Part shown: in pieces, positions 1-6,151 of the stretch
How the letters are laid out: the number at the start of each line of letters is the position of its first letter
Position numbering within the stretch: position 1 is the first letter of the stretch
Source: Chloroflexota bacterium
GTDB lineage: Bacteria > Chloroflexota > Dehalococcoidia > SM23-28-2 > RBG-16-64-32
DNA: 20,517 nt
Assembly (NCBI GenBank): GCA_022564695.1
Contig: JADFKX010000015.1
Span: forward strand, 1-20,517
Reading direction: 5' to 3'
Program-made: the position numbers and the translations under genes
The notes under the pieces: generated by a model
Told to the model about the DNA's origin: nothing
What the model saw: the letters and a program-made list of their open reading frames with translations, nothing else
The model's database searches: none

Positions 1-1134
1 AGCTACCCAGCCCGGCAGCTCCGTGCGACCCGGCACCACCAGCAGTGTCTCGGCAATCGTCTTTGAGGGTCTTCGCGGCGTTGAACCGATGCGCACCTCG
101 CGCGCGCTGACCCAGGCCGTGAGGCCGTGCGCCAACGAGACGCTGCTGCGGCGCTTAGCCAGCGCCTCCTCCACGGCGACGATGTGGACGGACTCCACGT
201 CCGCCGTCGGGCCGGCCAGACGGCGCACCGCACGCCGCAACAGGCGCGCCCGCAGCGCCGGCGCCAGAGACGAAAACGGCTTCCTAACAAAGGTGACGCT
301 CTCACTTGCGAGCGAGGCCAGCGATCGCCACTCAGCGTCAGCGGCTTCGTCCAGGTATTCCACCGTGTCAGCGGCCGCCTCCCCCAACCGGCAGAGCGCC
401 TCCTCAAGCCTGGGATTGAATCGTCTCAGCGCCGGCAGCAGCTCGTGCCGGATTCGGTTGCGGGTGGCGTCCAGCAGCAGGTTCGTCGGGTCCTCCCGCA
501 GCGTTACCTCTGCGCCGCGACAGTAGCGCAGAGTCTCGGCGCGACTCACCTCCAGCAAGGGCCTGGCCAGAGCCGGCCCGCGGCCGAACGGCCAGGACGA
601 GCGCGGCCGCAGGCCGACGAGGCCGTCCAGACCGCTGCCCCGCAACAGGTGCATCAGCACCGTTTCGGCGCGGTCGTCCATCGTGTGTCCCAGGACGACG
701 ACGCCCGCCTTAAGCCGTCTCGCCTCCCGCCGCAAGAAGTCGAAGCGCAGATGCCGCGCCGCCGCCTCTATCGACTCCCGCCGCCTGCGTGCGCGTGCGC
801 GCACGTCGCCGGACCCGACGACGACGGTCAGGCCAAGCGCCCGCGCGATGCCCCTGACTGCCGCCTCGTCCCCGTCGGCCTCCTCCCGTGAGCGCAGCAT
901 GTGATCGAAGTGGGCCACCGCCGGCTCAATCCCCAGCTCCTCCCCCAGGCGGGCAAGCACTAGCAGCAACGTCAGGGAGTCCTGCCCCCCGGACACCGCA
1001 ACCAGCACACGCTCCCCCGGATTGAGCACCCGGTTGCGCCGGACGTAGCGCAGGACTCGCTTTTCCAGCCCTTTCCTGAAGGGGGTTACGGGCCGGAGGC
1101 GTTCTGGTGTGGACGGCTGCTCAGCGCGCGGCAT
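1..1134 (-). CDS. tilS: tRNA(Ile)-lysidine synthase TilS (3' end outside window)
   Basis: Ligates lysine to C34 of the tRNA-Ile that reads AUA, using ATP, in the cytoplasm. The frame reads without a stop from an ATG at 1134 to base 1, giving 378 residues. Seen: the PP-loop ATP-binding motif SGGQDS at about residues 48-53, then AHFDH, ESIEAAARHLRFDFL, GHTMDDRAET (family form GHxxDDxAET) and RNRIRHELLPAL, all in the order known for TilS. What remains at the end is the start of the C-terminal substrate-binding region. It follows the FtsB/DivIC-like gene after 59 bases that hold a hairpin. A TACAAT -10-like hexamer lies in that gap without a recognisable -35 box. Identity is firm; only the C-terminus is unseen. 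Confidence 0.96.
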   Translation of the reverse strand, partial: MPRAEQPSTPERLRPVTPFRKGLEKRVLRYVRRNRVLNPGERVLVAVSGGQDSLTLLLVLARLGEELGIEPAVAHFDHMLRSREEADGDEAAVRGIARALGLTVVVGSGDVRARARRRRESIEAAARHLRFDFLRREARRLKAGVVVLGHTMDDRAETVLMHLLRGSGLDGLVGLRPRSSWPFGRGPALARPLLEVSRAETLRYCRGAEVTLREDPTNLLLDATRNRIRHELLPALRRFNPRLEEALCRLGEAAADTVEYLDEAADAEWRSLASLASESVTFVRKPFSSLAPALRARLLRRAVRRLAGPTADVESVHIVAVEEALAKRRSSVSLAHGLTAWVSAREVRIGSTPRRPSKTIAETLLVVPGRTELPGWVA

Positions 1135-1142
1135 AACAGATC

Positions 1143-1169
1143 GGGGCGGTGACTTCGCGTCGCCGCCCC
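1143..1169. other. Hairpin between the ftsB-like gene and tilS
   Basis: Inverted repeat with arms GGGGCGGTGA and TCGCCGCCCC around a 7-base loop. Read as plus-strand RNA it pairs over 10 bp with one G-U wobble. Read as minus-strand RNA, the sense of the flanking genes, it has one C-A mismatch. No clean T-run follows on the minus strand. It could attenuate or stabilise the message between the division gene and tilS; as a terminator it is weak. Confidence 0.5.
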
Positions 1170-1193
1170 GTAATTGTATCGCTTTTCCTTACG

Positions 1194-1553
1194 CTAGCGG
1201 GTGAGCATCTGCCACCAGAGCTCGCTCTCCTCAGGCGCATCAGGGCCTAGCGCGGATGAGGGGCCGGTAGAGATGACGACGATGCCATCCTCCCCTTCGC
1301 GCACAAGCCCCAACTGCTCCCGCGCGACCGCCTCGATGTACTCGTCTGAGCCAAGGTATTCGCGAAGCATCTCCAGTCGCCCGTAGCGCTGCTGCAGCTC
1401 ACCGATCTCCGCCCGCAGCCGGTCCTCCCGATCGCCGAGCTGGCTGGAGCGCAGAGCGGTGACAGCACCCATGACCAAGAAGTAACCGACGATGACAGCC
1501 GTTACCCCCAGCACGATCCGGGTGCTTGATATCCTCAGAAGATGCTTAAGCAT
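1194..1553 (-). CDS. FtsB/DivIC-like septum formation initiator protein
   Basis: Small bitopic division protein of the FtsB/DivIC family, which bridges FtsL and FtsQ/DivIB in the divisome. Seen: a short basic N-terminus, one membrane helix at about residues 14-33 (VLGVTAVIVGYFLVMGAV), a heptad-rich coiled coil at about 37-66, and the family hallmark EYIEAVAREQLGLVREGE. About 119 residues, normal for the family. The start is placed at ATG 1553 (MLKHLL). An in-frame TTG at 1562 would add three residues. Neither has a Shine-Dalgarno, and TATATT lies just upstream (about 1561-1566), so a leaderless message is possible. It lies 35 bases after the phosphatase gene. FtsB and DivIC cannot be told apart here, so no symbol is given. 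Confidence 0.88.
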   Translation of the reverse strand: MLKHLLRISSTRIVLGVTAVIVGYFLVMGAVTALRSSQLGDREDRLRAEIGELQQRYGRLEMLREYLGSDEYIEAVAREQLGLVREGEDGIVVISTGPSSALGPDAPEESELWWQMLTR

Positions 1554-1588
1554 CGCTGTCAATATACAACGTGCCTTGCGGCGTCAGG

Positions 1589-2200
1589 TTAGTCCCCTTC
1601 AAGATGGCAGGTGTCGTTCAGCCGCACCACCTTCAGGCGCTTTGGGCTGAACTCCAAAACGGAGACGGCTCCCACGGAGTGGCGCAGGCGGCGGAACTGT
1701 GCCAGCTCTATGCCGAGGGCACGAGCGATCAACGAGAGGATCACGAAGTTATGGCTGACCGCGGCGATCTCCTCGTCACCGTGACGGGCAGCTAGTTCGT
1801 TCACCAGCGCCCAGGCCCGCTCCTGCACGTCCACCAGCCGCTCCCCTCCCGGCATGGCCTGGGTGGGACCCGGTTCGCCCACCCACTTCTCCAACAGGTC
1901 TGGGTAACGCTCCCTTACTTCCGCGAAGGTGAGGCCGTCCAACTCCCCAACGTCCATCTCGATAAGCCGCTCCTCCACCTGCACCTCCCGTCCGTGATGC
2001 CCCGCGACAGCTCCAGCCGTGTCCAGGGCGCGCTGCAGAGGGCTGGAATACACCGCGACGAGATGCTCGCCGGCCAGCGCCCGCCCTACCCGCTCCGCCT
2101 GCCAGAGACCGTGTTCGTTGAGAGGTACGTCGTCCTGCCCCAGGGCGAGGCCGCGGCGGTTAGACTCCGTCTCACCGTGACGGACCAGGTAGAGACGCAC
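1589..2200 (-). CDS. Histidine phosphatase family protein (phosphoglycerate mutase-like)
   Basis: Branch 1 histidine phosphatase, 203 residues. Seen: the phospho-accepting LVRHGET motif (R7, H8), SSPLQRALDTA with R57, acid/base candidate E81 in RLIEMDVGELDGLT, PGGE at 117-120 and the second catalytic His at 150. That last motif reads SHN, where many relatives have SHG. The fold and phosphomonoesterase chemistry are clear. The substrate is not: family members act on phosphoglycerate, alpha-ribazole phosphate, sugar phosphates and others. No cobalamin biosynthesis genes are nearby to support CobC. It starts 3 bases after the stop of the DUF2344 gene, so translational coupling is likely. It belongs to the minus-strand run that ends in tilS. 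Confidence 0.9.
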   Translation of the reverse strand: MRLYLVRHGETESNRRGLALGQDDVPLNEHGLWQAERVGRALAGEHLVAVYSSPLQRALDTAGAVAGHHGREVQVEERLIEMDVGELDGLTFAEVRERYPDLLEKWVGEPGPTQAMPGGERLVDVQERAWALVNELAARHGDEEIAAVSHNFVILSLIARALGIELAQFRRLRHSVGAVSVLEFSPKRLKVVRLNDTCHLEGD

Positions 2201-2203
2201 GCG

Positions 2204-2902
2204 CTACTCTTCCGATTCGTCCAGGCGACGATAGGCCTGTACGACGCTCGACATCCTGTTCTCGTACAGGCTGCGACGGTGGATGCGCAGCGGCGACTCC
2301 AGGCCCAGCGCAGCCACCACCTGATCGGCGCGCCCGCTCCGATCCTGACCGATGCGAAGGCGCATCATCAACCGATAAACCCCCTCGCCCTCCGTCTCCA
2401 GCCGCAGCCCCAACACCAGCGGACGCAGGTCGTAGCGCTGCACCTTCTTCTCTCGCTGGCGTTCCCATGGCAGCGAGCGGGTGGCGAGAAGGTCGCCGAT
2501 GGCGCGGCGTATATCTTCCGCGGAGCTGCCGCCGTTGGCCACGTCTACCTCATACTCCGCCCAGCGCACCTGCGTCTGCAGGGCGGGCAGCGCCAGACCC
2601 ACCTCGCGAGCGCATAGCGCCTCCAACCCAGGCGGCAGCGTCGCCTGGAGCGCGGCCACGAAACGTGCCGGCTCGACTCGCTCGCTCAGGAAAACGTCGG
2701 CGAGATCGCAACTGGAGGTGACGCTGACCGGAAGGGGCGCAGCTATCGATATCTGCGCTGTCGAGCGCCGACCTTCAGAGTAGGCCAGCGGCAGGCCCGC
2801 CTCTCGCAACGCCTGCTCCAGGGCACGCATCACCTCAAGGTGCGATAGCTCCTTCGCCTCATCGCCGCGCGCGAACGTCAGCCGCAGACGCTGAACCTTC
2901 AT
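2204..2902 (-). CDS. TIGR03936/DUF2344 family protein (radical SAM-associated)
   Basis: 232 residues, matching in outline the family usually called radical SAM-linked protein. Seen: an N-terminal beta strand (VQRLRLTFARGDEAKE), then LSHLEVMRALEQALREAG, PLAYSEG, an ISIAAPLPV strand and a C-terminal segment ending near QAYRRLDESEE. In known genomes this domain is fused to, or sits next to, a B12-binding-domain radical SAM protein; its biochemical role is not settled. Here the upstream neighbour is the CBS/DUF21 membrane protein and the downstream neighbour a phosphatase, so the partner is absent locally. The start is fixed by TAATG: its ATG shares one base with the upstream stop, which implies coupled translation. 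Confidence 0.82.
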   Translation of the reverse strand: MKVQRLRLTFARGDEAKELSHLEVMRALEQALREAGLPLAYSEGRRSTAQISIAAPLPVSVTSSCDLADVFLSERVEPARFVAALQATLPPGLEALCAREVGLALPALQTQVRWAEYEVDVANGGSSAEDIRRAIGDLLATRSLPWERQREKKVQRYDLRPLVLGLRLETEGEGVYRLMMRLRIGQDRSGRADQVVAALGLESPLRIHRRSLYENRMSSVVQAYRRLDESEE

Positions 2903-4233
2903 TACTGCAGCTTGGTCACAGTCAGCCGCTCCACCTTGTGCGCCCTCACCTCCGTAACGGTGACGTGCAGGCTGTTGTAGGTGAACTGCTCGCCCTGCTC
3001 TGGAATGCGGCCCAGATGGCTGAGAACGAAGCCGGCAACGGTCTCGTATTTCCCTTCAGGCAGGCCCAACTCCAGGTCCTCGTTGGCGTCGGAGATGCTC
3101 ATCCCGCCATCGATCTCTACGGTGCGCTCATCGAGGCTGATCACCTCTTCATCATCATGCCGGTGAAGCTCGTCGCCAACGTAGCCCACCAGCTCCTCCA
3201 GAAGCGTCTCCAGCGTCACCAGCCCCTCGGTGCCGCCGTATTCATCGACGACGATCGCCATCTGGTGACCGGAGTGCTGCATCTCGAAGAACAGAACGCC
3301 CACGAACTTCGTCTCGGGCACGAACAGAGCCGGCCGCATCGCCAGATCGATCTGCGACCCCTCGTCCAGCTGTTTGTCGGCCAGCCCGCGCAGGACGTCC
3401 TTAATGCCAACGATACCGATGACGTCATCGGGGCTGTCCTGGAACACCGGGAACCGAGAGTGGGAGTGCTGCGAGAAGATGGCGTACAGATCTGCGACGG
3501 TCATCCCCTTCTCCAGCCAGACAACCTCCGTGCGCGGTATCATCACCTCGTTGACACGGCGGTCGCCGAAGTGGAATACGCCCTCCAGCAGCTCCGCCTC
3601 CCCTTTCTCCACCACGCCCTCGGCGGCGCCGATGTCGATGAGCATGCGCAACTCGCCCTCGGTCACCGTGGGCCCCCGGCCCAGCCGCTTGCCCAGCAGC
3701 AACCGCGACAGTAAGTCCGGCACGAAGGCGATCACCGCCAACAGCGGCATCAGCGCCAGCATCGCGAAGTGAATCAGAGAACCGACGACTAGGGCGTAGC
3801 GTTCGGCAGCGCGGACGGCGAAGATCTTGGGCGTCATCTCACCGAAGATAACCGCGGCGACTGTAAGGAGGACGATAGCCGCGGCCGCGCCCCAGCCAGC
3901 CTCCCCCGCGACGTCGATAGCCACAGCGGTGGCCAGCGCGGTGGCGAGGATGAGGAACAGGTTCTGGCCCAGGATGACGAAGGCGAAGAAGCGGTCCTCC
4001 CGCTCCCAGATGCGCTCAATAGCGCGCGCCGCGCGGTTGCCCTGAGAGGCCAGATGCTTCACCCGCACCCGGCTGACGGTGAGAACAGCGGCCTCCATAC
4101 TGGTGAAAAAAGTGAACAGCAGGAAAGAGACGATGAGGAGGGCGATGTTCAGCCCCAACCCTCCTCCGCCCAGGTCCAGTCCACTCTCCTGGGCAAGGAC
4201 ACCCAGCTCGGGCCGTAATGGAGGTATGTACAT
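2902..4233 (-). CDS. DUF21/CNNM-type membrane protein with CBS pair and CorC_HlyC domain
   Basis: 443 residues, full length for the HlyC/CorC (TlyC, CNNM-like) family, which is linked to Mg2+/Co2+ efflux and was historically named hemolysin. Seen: a DUF21 region at about 28-185 with hydrophobic helices at about 28-50, 84-106, 115-131 and 148-175. It includes MEAAVLTVSRVRVKHL and the signature GEMTPKIFAVRAAERYA at 131-147. Next come a cytoplasmic linker with VNEVMIPRTEVV, a CBS pair at about 228-350 (SRFPVFQ, GIVGIKDVL, VVDEYGGTEGLVTLE) and a C-terminal CorC_HlyC domain at about 365-443. A TATAAT box lies upstream. It heads the minus-strand run and overlaps the DUF2344 start by one base. Transport specificity cannot be read from the sequence. 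Confidence 0.93.
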   Translation of the reverse strand: MYIPPLRPELGVLAQESGLDLGGGGLGLNIALLIVSFLLFTFFTSMEAAVLTVSRVRVKHLASQGNRAARAIERIWEREDRFFAFVILGQNLFLILATALATAVAIDVAGEAGWGAAAAIVLLTVAAVIFGEMTPKIFAVRAAERYALVVGSLIHFAMLALMPLLAVIAFVPDLLSRLLLGKRLGRGPTVTEGELRMLIDIGAAEGVVEKGEAELLEGVFHFGDRRVNEVMIPRTEVVWLEKGMTVADLYAIFSQHSHSRFPVFQDSPDDVIGIVGIKDVLRGLADKQLDEGSQIDLAMRPALFVPETKFVGVLFFEMQHSGHQMAIVVDEYGGTEGLVTLETLLEELVGYVGDELHRHDDEEVISLDERTVEIDGGMSISDANEDLELGLPEGKYETVAGFVLSHLGRIPEQGEQFTYNSLHVTVTEVRAHKVERLTVTKLQ

Positions 4234-4267
4234 CTGGCGTTACACCCGCCCAGCGGCGGACGCAGCC

Positions 4268-4273
4268 ATTATA
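4268..4273 (-). promoter_or_regulatory. -10-like TATAAT for the CBS/DUF21 gene
   Basis: A perfect TATAAT on the minus strand, 34 bases before the ATG at 4233. No convincing -35 hexamer lies 16-18 bases upstream, so activation or a weak promoter is possible. It shares the 131-base divergent gap with the plus-strand Ntn-like gene. Confidence 0.45.
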
Positions 4274-4330
4274 TCGCATCGGCTGGGATGGTTCGCAGCG
4301 CCCGACTGCCCCAACCGACCACCCATCGTG

Positions 4331-4336
4331 CATAAT
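4331..4336 (+). promoter_or_regulatory. -10-like CATAAT for the Ntn-hydrolase-like gene
   Basis: CATAAT would place the transcript start near 4343, about 22 bases before the ATG, leaving the GGAAGGAG ribosome-binding site inside the leader. The -35 region has no good match, so this is tentative. Confidence 0.35.
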
Positions 4337-4364
4337 GGGGTTCAAACGGAAGGAGAGTACGCAC

Positions 4365-5072
4365 ATGTCCCTGGTGGTAACCGTGTACGTGCCGAGCGGC
4401 ATCGTCATGGCCGCCGACTCCCGTATGACCGTCCTCCGCAGCGAGGAGAGGGAGGAGAATGACCAGAAGCTGAAGGTCCAGCAGCAGATCGTGCTCTCAG
4501 ACAACGCCAACAAGGTAGTGATGCTGCGCAGCATCGGTGCCGGGATTAGCGTCTACGACGCCGGCATCATCAACAACCAGCCCGTGGACAGCCACGTCCA
4601 CCGTTTCGAAGAAGAGGTGCTCACCCCGGAGGACGACGTCGCCTCCTGCGGCGAGAAGTTCCTCTCTTTCTTCCAGACCAACCACCCCAAGGTTCCGATA
4701 GGCTTCCACGTGGCCGGCTACCGGATGGAGAACCGCACCAGCAGCCCCTTCGTGTTCGTCGGACACACCACCAAGCAGGAGAGCATCCGCCGCGTAAACG
4801 TCAACGACGACGGCAAGGTTCAGTACGGCATCCTCCGCAGCGGCGACATCCAGGTAGTCAACCGCCTCATCGAAAAGACGCAGCTTCCCCTGTTCGCGGC
4901 GATGCCTCTTCAGGACGCCGTGGACTACGCCGTCCACCTCATCCGCACCACGATCGACACGATGCGCTTCGAGCCCCGCTTCCCCGGCGTCGGCGGCGCC
5001 ATCGACGTGCTGGCGGTCACGCCCACGGAGATGCGCTGGGTGCAGCGTAAGGAGCTGCGCGGCGAAGGGTGA
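4365..5072 (+). CDS. Proteasome-beta-like (Ntn-hydrolase fold) protein
   Basis: 235 residues. The N-terminus SLVVTVYVPSGIVMAADSR matches, without gaps, the start of mature proteasome beta subunits and HslV (catalytic Thr1, then GVVLAADSR). Ser2 falls on Thr1 and Asp18 on the conserved Asp17. If Met1 is removed, which is favoured before Ser, Ser would be the N-terminal nucleophile. I cannot place the Lys33 equivalent confidently (K35, K37 and K50 are candidates). The ATG at 4365 follows GGAAGGAG at about 4348-4355. The frame is open further upstream, but only this start gives the Ntn alignment. Fold: inferred with fair confidence. Protease activity and partner: unknown. It is not the classical proteasome pair, HslV or Anbu as I know them. 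A terminator-like hairpin follows directly. Confidence 0.72.
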   Translation: MSLVVTVYVPSGIVMAADSRMTVLRSEEREENDQKLKVQQQIVLSDNANKVVMLRSIGAGISVYDAGIINNQPVDSHVHRFEEEVLTPEDDVASCGEKFLSFFQTNHPKVPIGFHVAGYRMENRTSSPFVFVGHTTKQESIRRVNVNDDGKVQYGILRSGDIQVVNRLIEKTQLPLFAAMPLQDAVDYAVHLIRTTIDTMRFEPRFPGVGGAIDVLAVTPTEMRWVQRKELRGEG

Positions 5073-5093
5073 TCGTCCCGCGCAGGGGGACGA
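5073..5093 (+). terminator. Candidate terminator hairpin after the Ntn-like gene
   Basis: Perfect 7-bp stem TCGTCCC/GGGACGA around a 7-base loop, starting on the base after the stop codon. The first T-rich stretch (TTGTTTT) is more than 10 bases further on, so it is not a textbook intrinsic terminator. Confidence 0.45.
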
Positions 5094-5249
5094 GTGTAGC
5101 TGGGTTGTTTTCTGACTTTCCAGGCAAGGTCCTTGCCGGCTTCAGCGGGGCCGCTGACGCATTGGCTTGTCCATCGCCCGTTTACGCGGGAGGCCCGTAT
5201 TACCGAACTACTATCAGAACAAGGAATAAGACTAACAGGGAGCTGGGCC

Positions 5250-5795
5250 TTGGGAAGTGACGTACAAAAGAGAGAGTTTCGGCTCGCGGGCAATTCTTTG
5301 TCCAGTGTGATGACGAAATTCGCTATTGTAGCCGGCGTCGTGGGCCTATTCATCGTCGCCGCTCTTTTCGGTGCCGGAACCATCAACGTAGAAGGCGCGC
5401 TCTTCGCTGCCGTCTTCATGTTGGTTGCTTCGGCCGCCATGGCACGGAACATGCGTGCATTTGGCCAAGGGGGCGCTAAGCTTACGGAGGCTCGGTTGGA
5501 GGTGCACACGAATACTGGGAAACATCTCTACAAGTGGGCTGATATTCTCGATATTGAGCTTAAGAGCCTACGATCCCAGTCAGCGCTAAGACGCTTCTGG
5601 GATATCGGTCAAATAACTGCAGATCAAGGCTTCGTCGAGATCAGGCTGAGACGCTCCGTTCGTCTTGGGCTGTTACCAGGCCGATCCGGGACGGACATAC
5701 TCGGCCTGCCTTCGCTTGTAGTTAAGAGTGTACGGCTGCATCTCGAGGATCCAGAAGGCTTCGTTCTGGCCGCGAGGTCGTTCCTGCAAACTTAG
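5250..5795 (+). CDS. Two-helix membrane protein with cytosolic PH-like C-terminal region
   Basis: Unrecognised family. Counting from TTG 5250 it has 181 residues. Seen: a short polar N-terminus, two close hydrophobic helices at about 23-42 and 47-63 (IVAGVVGLFIVAALFGAG; ALFAAVFMLVASAAMA), then a soluble domain. That domain opens with a beta-strand pattern (LTEARLEVHTNTGKHLYKWADI) resembling bacterial PH-domain membrane proteins; this is a pattern impression only. The start is uncertain: TTG 5250 has AGGGAG seven bases upstream, while an in-frame TTG at 5133 would add 39 residues. Codon use is visibly less GC-biased than in its neighbours (many codons ending in A or T), suggesting recent acquisition or weak selection. 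No operon partner. Confidence 0.62.
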   Translation: MGSDVQKREFRLAGNSLSSVMTKFAIVAGVVGLFIVAALFGAGTINVEGALFAAVFMLVASAAMARNMRAFGQGGAKLTEARLEVHTNTGKHLYKWADILDIELKSLRSQSALRRFWDIGQITADQGFVEIRLRRSVRLGLLPGRSGTDILGLPSLVVKSVRLHLEDPEGFVLAARSFLQT

Positions 5796-5857
5796 CGCAA
5801 CGTGGATGCAGAGTGCCACGCGGTCGTCAACCGGCCCGTTCTCGTTGTCCTCCGGGA

Positions 5858-5989
5858 CGGGACGGACACGTACGTGTCCGGGCGGACCCTTCGGCAGGCT
5901 CTCATCTCCACCAGATCCTCCAGGCGGCCGTTCGCCTCCGCCGACGCCAGGACGCGCGGCAGCAATTCCCCTAGTAGCCTCGCCCATCG
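5858..5989 (-). pseudogene. Decayed 3' fragment of meaB
   Basis: On the minus strand this reads GELLPRVLASAEANGRLEDL followed by VE. The C-terminal part of the intact MeaB at 7255-8193 has EELLSRVLATAEANGRLDEL followed by VE. Beyond that the alignment keeps A, R, P and T at matching spacing for about 13 more codons. The two copies share a 24-base identical run (CCAGGCGGCCGTTCGCCTCCGCCG, split here as CCAGGCGGCCGTTC plus GCCTCCGCCG). The fragment lacks the GTPase domain and runs into a stop at 5996-5998. It is the remnant of a second meaB/argK-type gene or of a partial duplication. The secreted-protein gene now lies between the two copies. Confidence 0.75.
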
Positions 5990-6106
5990 CTCGGATTAAT
6001 CCTTAACCACCTCTGACCCTTGGTAACGGTCTCCACGCGCAACGGCGGCCTTCGCTGCGGCATCTGTCTCTTGGTGTCTGATTCTTTATGTAAAGCCCGT
6101 TAGTGG

Positions 6107-6127
6107 CTTGGCCCAGATTGGGTCAAG
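6107..6127. promoter_or_regulatory. Imperfect palindrome upstream of the secreted-protein gene
   Basis: Arms CTTGGCCCA and TGGGTCAAG around GAT pair at 8 of 9 positions. It ends 24 bases before the ATG at 6152, just upstream of the GAGGAGA ribosome-binding site. It could be an operator or a 5'-leader hairpin; I found no convincing -35/-10 pair to position it. Confidence 0.4.
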
Positions 6128-6151
6128 AGTGAGAAGAAAAGAGGAGACGAG

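Larger units (their letters stand above)
5796..6151. other. Gene-poor stretch between the membrane protein and the secreted protein
   Basis: No intact gene is supported here. It holds the decayed meaB fragment at 5858-5989, a short inverted repeat CTTTA-TG-TAAAG at 6084-6095, the imperfect palindrome at 6107-6127 and the ribosome-binding site of the secreted-protein gene. A plus-strand frame at 5802-5999 is open but is best read as the antisense of the meaB fragment. Confidence 0.6.

Noticed and set aside
127..891. Open plus-strand frame opposite tilS
   Set aside because: The minus-strand tilS frame carries all family motifs and is uninterrupted to the window edge.
5802..5999. Small plus-strand frame of 65 codons
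   Set aside because: Opposite the meaB fragment, which explains its sequence better; no family resemblance.
6084..6095. CTTTA-TG-TAAAG inverted repeat as an operator
   Set aside because: Five-base arms with a two-base centre are common by chance, and no promoter could be positioned around it.
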